Positions 26,983 to 36,385 of a stretch of 64,000 nucleotides of DNA are shown here, piece after piece. Origin of the DNA: Clostridia bacterium (lineage in GTDB: Bacteria > Bacillota > Clostridia > TANB77 > CAG-508); NCBI GenBank assembly GCA_017524665.1, contig JAFXVF010000016.1:62001-126000 (forward strand). The letters run 5' to 3'. Position 1 is the first letter of the stretch. Each line of letters opens with the position of its first letter. The translations under genes were made by a program, and so were the position numbers. The notes under the pieces were generated by a model. The model was not told where the DNA came from, did no database searches, and was given only the letters and a program-made list of their open reading frames with translations.

Positions 26983-27723
26983 TTAATTTTTGTATTTGCT
27001 ATATCCGTTTTCTTCAATTTCTTTTGCTAGTTCTTGTGAACCAGTCTTTACTATTTTTCCATCAACTAGAATATGAACATAGTCTACTGTAAGGTTTTTA
27101 AGTATCTTTGTGTTGTGTGTAATAATTAATACGGCATTATTTTCGTTTTTAAACATCTGAATTCCCTTTGATACTGTGTTTATTGCATCAACATCTAGCC
27201 CTGAATCTGTTTCATCTAATATTGCAAGCTTTGGATTTAAAACTAGCATTTGCAATATTTCATTTTTCTTTTTTTCACCGCCAGAGAATCCAACATTTAA
27301 ACTTCTTTCCATGTTATTTGGATTCATGTTTAATTCTTCCATGTATTTTTTTAGTTCATTTTTAAAACTAAAAATTTTTACTGGCTCATTAGTTTGTTTT
27401 GATTTTGCATATTTTAAAAAGTTTGTAACTGTAATGCCTGGAATTTCTTCAGGTAGCTGAAAAGACATGAATACACCCTTTCTTGCTATTTCATCAGTTT
27501 TAGAAGATGTAATATCTTCTCCATCAAAAATTATTGATCCTTCAGTTTTTTCATACATTGGATTGTTTAATATTGCATTTGCGGTTGTGGTTTTTCCAGA
27601 ACCGTTTGGACCCATTATTACATGAATTTCTCCTTTGTTTATTTTTAAATCAATGCCATTTAGGATGTCTTTTCCTCCAGCTGTTACGTGTAAGTTTGTA
27701 ATGTTTAATAAGTTTTGTTTCAT
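26983..27723 (-). CDS. sufC: SufC ATPase
   Basis: 246 residues. Walker A GPNGSGKTTTANAIL, Q-loop FMSFQLPEEIPG (the SufC-type Q-loop), signature FSGGEKKKNEILQM, Walker B AILDETDSGLDVDA and switch His in ITHNTKIL. First suf gene; it provides ATP-driven changes in SufB-SufD. Upstream lies a 286-bp inverted-repeat element and then the dtxR-like gene, which probably shares the promoter at 28580-28608. Confidence 0.94.
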   Translation of the reverse strand: MKQNLLNITNLHVTAGGKDILNGIDLKINKGEIHVIMGPNGSGKTTTANAILNNPMYEKTEGSIIFDGEDITSSKTDEIARKGVFMSFQLPEEIPGITVTNFLKYAKSKQTNEPVKIFSFKNELKKYMEELNMNPNNMERSLNVGFSGGEKKKNEILQMLVLNPKLAILDETDSGLDVDAINTVSKGIQMFKNENNAVLIITHNTKILKNLTVDYVHILVDGKIVKTGSQELAKEIEENGYSKYKN

Positions 27724-27774
27724 TTTATATTCCTTTCTTTATTTATGAAATTAAAAATATGCATAGCTTTGATT

Positions 27775-28060
27775 CGCTCCCGGGAGAGTCTATTTTTTAA
27801 ATACTCCCCTCATCCCACTGGCGCTGTAAGAAAAACGCCTTCGGAAGATGCCACGCACTTCGTGCGGGCGAATTTCGGAAGTTTAACCTTTTTGCTTCGG
27901 GACAATCTACGATTGCCCTCGCAATAACAGTACTTCGTACTTAACAGCGCTCAGCGGTCCCCCCCGAGAGGGTCGCCTTAAAAAATAGAAGCTCTCCCTC
28001 GCGCTCATCAAATTATACAAATTTTTAAATTATCTTTTTTGATAGACTCTCCCGGGAGCG
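27775..28060. mobile_element. 286-bp MITE-like element with 19-bp perfect terminal inverted repeats
   Basis: Ends CGCTCCCGGGAGAGTCTAT and its exact reverse complement, flanked on both sides by GATT (27771-27774 and 28061-28064), which looks like a 4-bp target duplication. The inside is much more GC-rich than the host, with small palindromes such as GCACTTCGTGC and AGTACTTCGTACT. No ORF of note. It lies between the dtxR-like gene and sufC. Confidence 0.7.
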
Positions 28061-28078
28061 GATTAACCATGTAAGTTA

Positions 28079-28541
28079 TTAAACTTCGTAAGTAGTTCTT
28101 GCTTTTTCTCTCTTAACGCAAGACCTACAAAGTTCATTATTAATGTTATAGTCACAATTCAAATCACCTAAATCAAGCTCTTTATGTACGTATTTTGCAA
28201 GATGATTTAAAGTGTCATCTGACATGCTTTGTTTTATTTTATCTGCTTCTGCTTTTGCATTAGAATCCTCCAAGTTTAAAACATCTTTTAAAAATAGAAA
28301 GACAATGTCATAAGCTTCTAAGACTTTTCTAGAAAGATTTTCACCATCTTCTGTTAATTCAATAGTTCCATAAGAATGATAATTAACAAGTCCGATTATC
28401 TTTAAGAGAGTGTAACACCTTGTTTACACTAGGTTTAGAGCAATTCATTTTATTAGCAATGTCAGTAACTCTGACAGCCTCTGATTGCCTACTTAAAACA
28501 TAAATTGTTTTTAAATATTCTTCTTGAGATTTTGATACCAT
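28079..28541 (-). CDS. DtxR/MntR-family metalloregulator; one CGG +1 site
   Basis: 153 residues when the in-frame CGG at 28394-28392 (minus) is passed by +1: SLKDN[C]GGA CTT = SLKDNGLVNYHSYGTIELTE. The N-terminal winged helix SQEEYLKTIYVLSRQ...VRVTDIANKMNCSKPSVNKVL is DtxR/MntR-like, and the middle helices carry the metal/dimer region. The C-terminus has a Cys cluster (LGDLNCDYNINNELCRSC) that could bind Fe, Zn or an Fe-S cluster. In the zero frame it stops right after the wing. Probably the regulator of the suf operon downstream. Confidence 0.85.
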
Positions 28542-28562
28542 AATAAATAATCCTTTCATTAA

Positions 28563-28608
28563 TGTTAACTACGGCTAACATTATACAATGATATAAAATA
28601 TTTGTCAA
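28563..28608 (-). promoter_or_regulatory. Promoter with overlapping inverted-repeat operator for the dtxR-suf operon
   Basis: Minus strand TTGACA (28608-28603), 17-base spacer, TATAAT (28585-28580). Immediately downstream, TGTTAGC-CGTA-GTTAACA (28580-28563) is an inverted repeat overlapping the end of the -10 and the start site, the position for a DtxR-like repressor and likely autoregulation. Confidence 0.7.
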
Positions 28609-28712
28609 GGCTAATATACAAATATTATGGGATTTTTAAGGGAAAACATGTGGATTTTCTATTGAATTTTTTTCGATTTTAAAGTACAATAACGATGCAA
28701 GGAGGGACAATT

Positions 28713-29873
28713 ATGAAGTTTAATGTAACAGATACAATTAAATATATTGGGGTTGATGACAAAGACTTAGATTTATTTGAAAGCCAATATGTTGTTCCAA
28801 ATGGAGTATCATACAACTCATATTTAATAAAAGATGAAAAAATAGTAATAATGGATACAGCAGATAAAAGAGCTGTAAATGAGTGGAACAAAAACTTAGA
28901 AGAAGCACTTGAAGGAAGCCTGCCAGATTACCTTGTAATTTCACATTTGGAGCCGGACCATTCTGCAAATATTCAAGCATTAGCAAAAAAATATGAAAAT
29001 TTAAAAATAATATTAAATAAAAAAACAGCAGATATGATGGGACAATTCTTTGATATGGATTTCTCTAGCAGATATGTAATTGTACAAGAAGGAGATGTAA
29101 TAGACATTGGAAAACACAAATTGCAATTCTTTATGGCTCCAATGGTACACTGGCCAGAAGTAATGGTTACATATGAACAGACTGAACACGTATTGTTTAC
29201 AGCAGATGGATTTGGGAAATTTGGGACATTAGATACAGACGAAGACTGGGCATGTGAAGCAAGAAGATACTATTTTAACATTGTTGGAAAATATGGAATG
29301 CAAGTGCAAACTCTATTAAAGAAAGTTGCAAACTTGGATGTTAAAGCAATTTGTCCATTGCATGGGCCAGTATTAAAAGAGAATCTAGAATATTACATAG
29401 GAAAATATGATACATGGAGTAGCTATAAACCAGAAGATGATGGTGTATTTATTGCATATAATTCAATTCATGGTAATACTGCCAAAGCAATAGAAAAGCT
29501 AGAAAACATTTTAAAAGAAAATGGAGCTAAAAAAGTTGTTGTAACAGATTTAGCAAGATGCGATATTGCAGAAGCTGTAGAAGATGCTTTTAGATATGAT
29601 AAATTAATTATTGGTGCACCAACTTATGATGCAGGACTTTTCCCAGCAACAGAAACATTTGTAAGAGATTTAAAACATAAAAATTATCAAAACAGAAAAA
29701 TAGGGATAGTAGAAAATGGATCATGGGCACCAATGGCGGCAAAGCAAATACAAGAAATTTTAAAAGACATGAAAGATATAAAAGTATGCGATACGGTTGT
29801 AAGTATAAAAACAAAAGCTAATGAGGAAAATGTTGAACAAATGAAAGAATTAGTAAAAGAAATATTAGAGTAA
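28713..29873 (+). CDS. fprA: Flavodiiron protein (A-type flavoprotein)
   Basis: 386 residues. The metallo-beta-lactamase-like di-iron domain comes first, with HLEPDHSANIQ (H-x-E-x-D-H) and MVHWPEVMVTYE, LFTADGFGKFG and CPLHGPV. A C-terminal flavodoxin domain follows (FIAYNSIHGNTAKAIEKLE, IIGAPTYDAGLFP). It reduces O2 (or NO) to water in anaerobes, with electrons from the rubredoxin encoded next. AAGGAGGG precedes the ATG at 28713. Confidence 0.93.
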   Translation: MKFNVTDTIKYIGVDDKDLDLFESQYVVPNGVSYNSYLIKDEKIVIMDTADKRAVNEWNKNLEEALEGSLPDYLVISHLEPDHSANIQALAKKYENLKIILNKKTADMMGQFFDMDFSSRYVIVQEGDVIDIGKHKLQFFMAPMVHWPEVMVTYEQTEHVLFTADGFGKFGTLDTDEDWACEARRYYFNIVGKYGMQVQTLLKKVANLDVKAICPLHGPVLKENLEYYIGKYDTWSSYKPEDDGVFIAYNSIHGNTAKAIEKLENILKENGAKKVVVTDLARCDIAEAVEDAFRYDKLIIGAPTYDAGLFPATETFVRDLKHKNYQNRKIGIVENGSWAPMAAKQIQEILKDMKDIKVCDTVVSIKTKANEENVEQMKELVKEILE

Positions 29874-29890
29874 TATGGAGGTGAAAAAGT

Positions 29891-30028
29891 ATGAAATATG
29901 AATGTATGGCTTGTGGATACATATATGATGATTCAGTAGAACCGATAAAATTCGAAGATTTACCAGATGACTGGACATGCCCACTTTGCGGAGTTGGAAA
30001 AGACATGTTTAAAAAAGTAGAAGGATAG
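29891..30028 (+). CDS. Rubredoxin
   Basis: 45 residues, slightly short. [13 protein letters not shown] and [13 protein letters not shown] give the two C-x2-C pairs that hold one Fe. RBS GGAGGTG. Electron donor for the flavodiiron protein encoded 17 bases upstream. Confidence 0.95.
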   Translation: MKYECMACGYIYDDSVEPIKFEDLPDDWTCPLCGVGKDMFKKVEG

Positions 30029-30034
30029 TATTAT

Positions 30035-30076
30035 AAAATCACAATGGAATTTGTAAAATCTATTGTGATTTTTACT
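30035..30076 (+). terminator. Terminator hairpin
   Basis: AAAATCACAATGG...TCTATTGTGATTTTTA after rubredoxin. Confidence 0.8.
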
Positions 30077-30127
30077 TTTTTAAAGTAAAATATATGTGAT
30101 ATGTGTATAAAAAGGGAGTGAAACAAG

Positions 30128-31730
30128 GTGGATAAAAATAAAAAGAATAGTTCATGGGTTGTATTTTTCATAATTGCTATTTTGTTTTACCGGTTTTTAT
30201 TCCGCATTAAGCGATACGGAAAATGAAAATGGTTTGTATACGAGTAGCTCTACATTTAAAATAATTGCAAGTAGTGAGAATGAAGACTTAGAACAAGTTA
30301 TAAAGCAGTATGGAAGAAGCAATAATCTGGACATCTCCATTGACTACGCTGGAACGCTCGAAATAATGGACAAACTGAATTCAGGAGAAAAATATGATGC
30401 TGTATGGACGTCAAACTCAATTTGGCTTTATATGCTAAATAGCAATGTAAGTGTTAAAAACTCAAAATCAACGAGTATTAATCCGGTTGTGTTTGGAATT
30501 ACAAAGTCTAAAGCAAATGAGCTTGGATTTATTGGAACAGAGGTATACACTAAGGACATCGTAAATGCAATTGAAAGCGGAAAGCTTAAGTTCAACATGC
30601 CAGCTGTTACACAAACAAATACAGGAGCTACAGCATATTTAGGATTTTTAACAGCACTTGCGGGAAATCCTGAGATATTACGAGAAGAAGACCTTGAAAA
30701 AGAAGATTTAAAACAGTCGCTTATTTCGCTGTTTTCAGGAGTACAGCGTTCTTCTGGAACGGAAGAATTTTTAGAAGAGTTATTCCTAACAGGAAAATAT
30801 GATGCAGTAGTTACATATGAAGCATCAATTATAAACATAAATAAAAAGTTAGAATCTCAGGGAAAAGAACCACTATATATAATATATGCTAAAGATGGAG
30901 TTTCTATTTCTGATTCCCCATTTGCATATATTGACAATAAAGATAAACGCAAGTTAGAGGTATTTGAAGAAATACAGAGTTACCTATTAAGTAATGAAGG
31001 GCAAACAAAACTTGGAGAAACAGGACGAAGAGTTTGGTATGGTGGAGTAAATGAAAATGCAGATAAAACTCTTTTTAATCCAGAATGGGGTATTGATACA
31101 ACACAGTATTTAACTACTACTAAATATCCATCAACTGCTGTTATACGTAAGGCATTAGGACTTTATCAGACCAAATTAAGAAAGCCAATACATGCAGTAT
31201 TCTGCTTAGATTATTCAGGAAGTATGTATGGAACAGGATTAAACCAATTAAGAAATGCAATGCATTATATTTTAGATGAAGAAGAAGCGGGTAAAGATTT
31301 GCTACAGTTTTCTGAGAAAGATAAAATAACAGTTATTCCATTTAACGATAAAAATATAGCAATTTGGCACACTGATAATGGAACAGATACAAAAGAATTA
31401 TTAGACAAAATAGATAACTTACAAACTGAGGGAGCAACTAATATATACGATTGCAGTATAGAAGCATTAGACATTCTAAACAAAGAAGACCAAGACAAAT
31501 ATAGTTTATCGGTAATAATAATGACTGACGGACAAGCAAACTATGGATATTTTAGGGAATTAAGAGGAAAGTATAATCAGGTAAATAAAGATATACCAAT
31601 CTTTGGAATTCTTTTTGGAAGTGCAGATGCAAGCCAATTAAAAGATATAGCAGATTTGACAAATGCAAAAGTATTTGATGGAAGAACAAGTCTATTAACT
31701 GCATTTAAGATGGTAAGAGGATTTAATTAA
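30128..31730 (+). CDS. Membrane-anchored substrate-binding/VWA fusion protein; one CGG +1 site (module A)
   Basis: 533 residues when the CGG at 30191 is passed by +1 (TAC [C]GGT TTT = YGFYSALSDTENENG), so that the membrane anchor VVFFIIAILFYGFYSAL is joined to the rest. The start is GTG 30128, 8 bases after GGGAG. Residues ~35-330 form a type-2 periplasmic-binding fold (FKIIASSENEDLEQVIKQYG, YDAVWTSNSIW, TGATAYLGFLTALAGN). The C-terminal third is a von Willebrand A domain with MIDAS DYSGSMYG and MTDGQANYGY. It is faced outward. Next to XpaC and TelA homologues. Confidence 0.8.
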
Positions 31731-31751
31731 AACCAAAAGAAAGGGAATAAC

Positions 31752-32378
31752 ATGAAAAAAGGTTATATCGTATCAGCAATTTTAGGCGGTGGCTTTTTTG
31801 CAGTACCATATCTTGCGCTAAATGTGCCAATATGGGGAGCAGGCCTTATGGCCGGAGCTGCATTTGGAGCCGGAATGCTTATCTTTGGTAAAGATAATAA
31901 AAAAGAAATTGACTTTGCATTTAGCGCTGAAAACAATTACGAGATATTAAAACATGCTAAAGAAAATACCGAGAAGTTAAGAGCAATTACTAAGCAATTA
32001 GAAAGTGTGGAGCTTATTAGAAATGTAAATGATATCTGCGATACATCAGATAAAATAATAGATACGCTTTCCAAGAAACCAGAAAAACTAAAACAAGCAC
32101 ACAACTTCTTGAATTACTATTTACCTGTTACAATAAAGATATTAGAGAGATATGATGAGATTGAAAATCAGAAGCTTTCAAGCATTGAAAGCGCAAAATT
32201 TATGAATTCGATTCAACAAATGATAATAAAAATAAAGACAGCATTTGAAAATCAATTAAGCAATTTATACCAATCAGACATGATAGATACAGACGCAGAA
32301 ATAAAGGTTTTTGAATCAATGCTAAAGATGGATGGATTTATGGACGAAAAAGATTTTGAAATCAAGAAAGGAGAATGA
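31752..32378 (+). CDS. XpaC-family membrane protein (module A)
   Basis: 208 residues. Two short hydrophobic segments at the N-terminus (VSAILGGGFFAVPYLAL, GLMAGAAFGAGMLIF) and then an all-helical cytoplasmic part (NYEILKHAKENTEKLRAITKQL, KQAHNFLNYYLPVTIKILERYDEI). This matches the XpaC/'5-bromo-4-chloroindolyl phosphate hydrolysis' family, found beside telA in tellurite-type operons. The biochemical role is unknown. It is one base before the next gene. Confidence 0.75.
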   Translation: MKKGYIVSAILGGGFFAVPYLALNVPIWGAGLMAGAAFGAGMLIFGKDNKKEIDFAFSAENNYEILKHAKENTEKLRAITKQLESVELIRNVNDICDTSDKIIDTLSKKPEKLKQAHNFLNYYLPVTIKILERYDEIENQKLSSIESAKFMNSIQQMIIKIKTAFENQLSNLYQSDMIDTDAEIKVFESMLKMDGFMDEKDFEIKKGE

Positions 32379-32379
32379 C

Positions 32380-33516
32380 ATGGAAAAGAAGAAAGAAGTT
32401 TTTATTGGTATTGCCATTTTACTTATTTTAATTGCAGCTATTATTGGTATTAAAATTTGGAATGACAGTAAAACGGTTGGCAAAGTTGACACTTCAAAGC
32501 TAAAACCTGTTACTGTTGCGGTAGGCGGCGGAAAAGAAGACTTCTTAGCAGATGAAGAAGTTGTAGGAATAATGCAAACTAGATATGGACTAAATGTTAT
32601 ATACGATAGCTGGAGCAATGGAAAAATAATTAAAAATGCATTAGTAAGAGAAGATGGTTCAAAATATGATGCAATGTTTCCATCAGACCAAAGATTTTAT
32701 GATTATTACAAATTATCTCCAGATGCTAGTAAGGGAGAAGCTGCAAGGAGTAGAGTGCTAGATGGAAGCTTAACACTTAACACGCCAATAGTAATATATA
32801 GCTGGGACACAGTTGTAGATGCATTAATTAAAGAAAAAATAGTAACAGTTACCGACGGCATTTACTATATTACAGACATGAATAAGCTTATAACATATAT
32901 TTTGGAAAAGAAAGAATGGAGCGAAATAGGCTTAAACAAAATATATGGAAGTATTAACATAAATTCAACAGATCCAGTTACATCATCACCAGGTGCTACA
33001 TATTATGGATTACTTCTATCTATAATGTGCGAAGGAAATGTAACAGAAGAAAAAATGAAAGAAAATCTTCCAAAACTTAAAGAGTTCTATCTACAATCAG
33101 GATATATGAACAATACTCCAGCAGACCTATTTGAAATGTATTTAAAAACAGGTATGGGTGATAAACCAATGATTGTTGATTATGAAAAGTCAATAATAGA
33201 GTTTGCAACATCAAATCCAGATGGATGGAACCAAGTTAAAGACAAAATACGTATACTTTATCCAACTCCAACAATATGGAATTCACACTGCATTGCAACA
33301 TTTGATGAAGCGGGAAATGAATATTTGAAAGCATTTGATGATAAAGAACTTCAACAAATAGCATGGACAAAATATGGATTTAGAACCGGAGTAACAGGAG
33401 GAAGTTACGACGTATCAACAGTAGATGTGAAAGGAATTCCACAAGAAATTACAAGTACAGTTTCAAGCCTAAAGATGAGCATGTATGAAGAACTTGTTGA
33501 TTATTTAGGAAAATAA
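32380..33516 (+). CDS. Membrane-anchored substrate-binding protein (module A)
   Basis: 378 residues, start at 32380 after AAAGGAG. One N-terminal membrane helix (FIGIAILLILIAAIIGIKIW) and then an extracytoplasmic binding fold (KPVTVAVGGGKEDFLADEEV, KYDAMFPSDQRFYDYY, TSSPGATYYGLLLSIMCEG). The ligand is unknown; it resembles type-2 anion/molybdate-like binding proteins. No ABC permease is nearby, so it may serve sensing rather than transport. Confidence 0.7.
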   Translation: MEKKKEVFIGIAILLILIAAIIGIKIWNDSKTVGKVDTSKLKPVTVAVGGGKEDFLADEEVVGIMQTRYGLNVIYDSWSNGKIIKNALVREDGSKYDAMFPSDQRFYDYYKLSPDASKGEAARSRVLDGSLTLNTPIVIYSWDTVVDALIKEKIVTVTDGIYYITDMNKLITYILEKKEWSEIGLNKIYGSININSTDPVTSSPGATYYGLLLSIMCEGNVTEEKMKENLPKLKEFYLQSGYMNNTPADLFEMYLKTGMGDKPMIVDYEKSIIEFATSNPDGWNQVKDKIRILYPTPTIWNSHCIATFDEAGNEYLKAFDDKELQQIAWTKYGFRTGVTGGSYDVSTVDVKGIPQEITSTVSSLKMSMYEELVDYLGK

Positions 33517-33554
33517 TATTTTATAGAACCAAAATGGTTCGGAAGGAGATTAAA

Positions 33555-34721
33555 ATGAGCGATTTAGAATTAACAGTAAAACCAGAAATTGACACAACAG
33601 AAATTGAGAAAGGATTAATTGAGAACAGAAAAGTTGAAGAGGCACAAGTTGAAAAATCATTAAATTATGATGCATTAACAGAAGCAGAAAAACAAGCTAT
33701 TGATGTTTTCTTATCAAAACTAGATGTTACAGACACAAACCAAGTATTACAATATGGAGTTGGAGCTCAAACTAAAATTTCAAAATTTTCTGATAGCGTA
33801 TTAGACAATGTTAAAACAAAATCTACAGGAGAAGTTGGAGGATTACTTACAGATTTAGTTGTACAAATTAAAGATTTTGACAGTGACGTCCCTAAAGATG
33901 GAAAAATGCCTACAGGACTTGCTGGAATATTTAATTCAGCCAAAAAACAAATTCAAAAACTAATTGCAAAATATGACAAAGTTGAGAATAACGTAGATAA
34001 AATCGAAAAACAATTAGAAAATCACAAGCTTCAAATGATGAAAGATATTGCAGTATTTGATACAATGTATGAAAAGAACCTTGAATATTTTAAAGAACTT
34101 TCACTATACATAATAGCTGGTGAAAAGAAGTTAGAAGAATTAAAAACAGTTACATTACCAGAAATGCAGAAAAAAGCTGAAGAAAGTGGAGATCAAACAG
34201 ATATTCAAGCTGTAAATGATATGTCTAATATGATTAACAGATTTGAAAAGAAAATATACGACCTAAAAACAACAAGGATTATTTCAATTCAAATGGCACC
34301 ACAAATTAGATTAATTCAAAACAATGATACAGAACTTGTTGAGAAGATTCAAAGCTCTATAATAAACACAATTCCATTATGGAAAAACCAAATAGTTATA
34401 GCTCTTGGACTTACAAATGCTAAAAATGCATTAGGAGCTCAAAAACAAGTAACTGATATAACAAATGAAATGCTAAAGAAAAATAGCGAGCTATTAAAAC
34501 AAGGAACAATAGAAGTTGCAAAAGAATCTGAAAGAGCAATTGTTGATGTTGAAACATTGCAAAAAACTAACAAAGATATTATTGATACGTTAGATACAAT
34601 TTTACAAATACATGCAGAGGGTAGACAAAAACGTGCAGATGCAGAAGTTGAGCTACAAAGAATAGAAGGCGAATTAAAAGATAAACTTCTAGAAATAGAA
34701 GTAGCAGCAAACAATCAATAG
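33555..34721 (+). CDS. TelA-family toxic anion resistance protein (module A)
   Basis: 388 residues, helical and coiled-coil. YGVGAQTKISKFSDSVLDNV and SAKKQIQKLIAKYDKVENNVDKIEKQLENHK (given in parts), MQKKAEESGDQ and MAPQIRLIQNNDTELVEKIQ are TelA/YceH features. TelA proteins are cytosolic, linked to tellurite or cell-envelope stress tolerance; the mechanism is unknown. The start 33555 follows AAGGAG. Last gene of module A. Confidence 0.85.
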   Translation: MSDLELTVKPEIDTTEIEKGLIENRKVEEAQVEKSLNYDALTEAEKQAIDVFLSKLDVTDTNQVLQYGVGAQTKISKFSDSVLDNVKTKSTGEVGGLLTDLVVQIKDFDSDVPKDGKMPTGLAGIFNSAKKQIQKLIAKYDKVENNVDKIEKQLENHKLQMMKDIAVFDTMYEKNLEYFKELSLYIIAGEKKLEELKTVTLPEMQKKAEESGDQTDIQAVNDMSNMINRFEKKIYDLKTTRIISIQMAPQIRLIQNNDTELVEKIQSSIINTIPLWKNQIVIALGLTNAKNALGAQKQVTDITNEMLKKNSELLKQGTIEVAKESERAIVDVETLQKTNKDIIDTLDTILQIHAEGRQKRADAEVELQRIEGELKDKLLEIEVAANNQ

Positions 34722-34747
34722 ACAAAGGGACGGGGCTTTTGTCTAGC
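34719..34747 (+). repeat. Dispersed GGGACGGGG repeat
   Basis: TAGACAAAGGGACGGGG-CTTTTGTCTA, hairpin with GACAAA/TTTGTC arms, right after the telA stop. Confidence 0.7.
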
Positions 34748-34770
34748 GCATTTCAGACAACAAAACATTA

Positions 34771-34808
34771 ATTAAAACAGGCTTCATTCAATCTAGCCTG
34801 TTTTAATT
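34771..34808 (+). terminator. Terminator hairpin
   Basis: AATTAAAACAGGCT...AGCCTGTTTTAATT, a strong stem. Confidence 0.8.
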
Positions 34809-34828
34809 ATCTAAAAAAGGAGACAAAA

Positions 34829-35167
34829 ATGGAACATATTTTGAAATTAAAGTCGACATATTTTGACTTTATTGATAAGGGAACAAAGAGAATAGAGCTA
34901 AGACTTTATGACGAGAAAAGACAGAAAATTAATATAGGAGACACAATAATATTTAAGAAAGAACCCAATTTAGATGCTACAATGCAAGTTAAAGTAATAG
35001 GACTTTTAAGATATAATTCATTTGAAGAATTGATAAATGATTTTAATATAGAAGTATTAGCTGATAAATCAATGACGAAAGATGAATTGATAAATGTATT
35101 AAGAGAATTCTATTCAAAAGATGAAGAAAAGAAATATGGTGTTATTGGAATACGTTTTAAAAAATAG
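34829..35167 (+). CDS. ASCH-domain protein
   Basis: 112 residues, the size of a single ASCH domain: ILKLKSTYFDFIDKGTKRIELRLYDEKR (in parts), INIGDTIIFKK and KKYGVIGIRFKK. ASCH domains bind RNA or nucleosides; bacterial YqfB-type members are amidohydrolases on modified cytidines. This one is more like the single-domain EVE/ASCH RNA-binding set. RBS AAAGGAG. Confidence 0.75.
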   Translation: MEHILKLKSTYFDFIDKGTKRIELRLYDEKRQKINIGDTIIFKKEPNLDATMQVKVIGLLRYNSFEELINDFNIEVLADKSMTKDELINVLREFYSKDEEKKYGVIGIRFKK

Positions 35168-35281
35168 ATAATTAAAAAAACTAACAAAACAGGATGTTAA
35201 CTTTTAATACCTTGAATTTATTTACATAATATGGTATACTATATCAGCAAAACCCAATGTGGTGCGAAGGAGGCAAAGATC

Positions 35282-35497
35282 ATGTGGATCTTTTTCGCTT
35301 TGTGCTGTTTACTTGGTTGGCTCTACTGGAAGTTCTTGAAGTTCTTCCTGGGGCCAATGGCAAAGGCAATTGATGATCGGCTCATTGCTTTTGTCGAGGA
35401 CCGCACTGGGGTGAGACCGGATATGGCAAAGGCCATTGTCAGACTGAGTGAAATCGGACTGATTGTGGGCGTTGCTCTGCTCGCTACCATTCACTAG
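35282..35497 (+). CDS. Small membrane protein, GC-rich and foreign-looking
   Basis: 71 residues: Trp/Leu/Phe-rich N-terminal segment (FFALCCLLGWLYWKFLKFF), a short charged part, and a C-terminal hydrophobic segment (IGLIVGVALLATIH). Codon use is GC-rich, with in-frame CGG at Arg of DDRLIAF, against the native rule. It has its own promoter-like TATACT, ribosome site GAAGGAGGC and terminator. It parallels the GC-rich gene at 1789. Function unknown. Confidence 0.6.
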   Translation: MWIFFALCCLLGWLYWKFLKFFLGPMAKAIDDRLIAFVEDRTGVRPDMAKAIVRLSEIGLIVGVALLATIH

Positions 35498-35501
35498 TGC
35501 A

Positions 35502-35535
35502 AAAGCTCTTACGCAAGTGCGTGAGGGCTTTTATT
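35502..35535 (+). terminator. Terminator hairpin
   Basis: AAAGCTCTTACGCAAGTGCGTGAGGGCTTTTATT after the GC-rich membrane protein gene. Confidence 0.75.
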
Positions 35536-35636
35536 TGTGCTACCACATAAATAAAATAAATGTGTATAAAAATGGTGTATATACTTGTAAAAAAAAATAC
35601 CATATTATATAATTTATAACATGGGAGTGATATGGG

Positions 35637-36374
35637 ATGACGCCTAAAAAAATCATACAGTTAATAATAACAAATAGCTTAATTGCAATAGCTAATATAG
35701 CGGTTTTTTCAAATGCATTTTTAGGATTTTCATTATTTGCTGGAAATGCACTTTCAATAAGTGTTGGATGGTTTACAGTGATTGCTAGTATTAGTTCTTT
35801 TACATATTTTAATAAAAAGTTACTCACAAAAGTAGACACTTATGCGCTTATTAATCAAAAGGTAAACTCGCTAGACGACTGTGTAGTAGTGTTTGAAGAA
35901 GCAATAAAAAATGGCGATGTCTTTGACGACGACATTTTAAAAAATATAGACCAACTAAAGAGATTTAAAAGAAAAGTTTCAACGATTAGAGAAATATTGC
36001 AACAAAAATTTTCTGCGCAAGAGCTTACAAACAGAAAATTTGAAGATGTTCTCAATAAAGTAGAAGAAATAATGTATTTAAATATGAGAAGCATTTTAAA
36101 CAAGATTGCAGCATTTGATGTTGACGAATATGAAGATTTTCAAAAAAGAGGATTTCCCAAAAATGAAATATCAGAAGAAAAAATGAACATATATAATGAG
36201 TACATTAACTTTGTAAAAAATGCAACAGAAACTAATGAAGAAATTCTGTTAAAACTTGACAAAATGCTATTCGAGGTATCAAGATACAATACTTTAGAAG
36301 ATGGGGAAATAAAGGAGCTTCCTGCACTTGCAGAAATGGATGAGTTAATAAAAAATGCAAAATTATATAAATAG
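35637..36374 (+). CDS. Membrane protein with helical tail, XpaC-like position (module B)
   Basis: 245 residues. Two N-terminal membrane helices (LIITNSLIAIANIAVFSNAF, ISVGWFTVIASISSFTYF) and a long helical cytoplasmic part (LDDCVVVFEEAIKNGD, IDQLKRFKRKVSTIREILQQ). It has the architecture and neighbourhood of the XpaC protein at 31752, but little obvious sequence identity. It opens module B, 11 bases before the second VWA fusion. Confidence 0.6.
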   Translation: MTPKKIIQLIITNSLIAIANIAVFSNAFLGFSLFAGNALSISVGWFTVIASISSFTYFNKKLLTKVDTYALINQKVNSLDDCVVVFEEAIKNGDVFDDDILKNIDQLKRFKRKVSTIREILQQKFSAQELTNRKFEDVLNKVEEIMYLNMRSILNKIAAFDVDEYEDFQKRGFPKNEISEEKMNIYNEYINFVKNATETNEEILLKLDKMLFEVSRYNTLEDGEIKELPALAEMDELIKNAKLYK

Positions 36375-36385
36375 GGGGATTTAAG

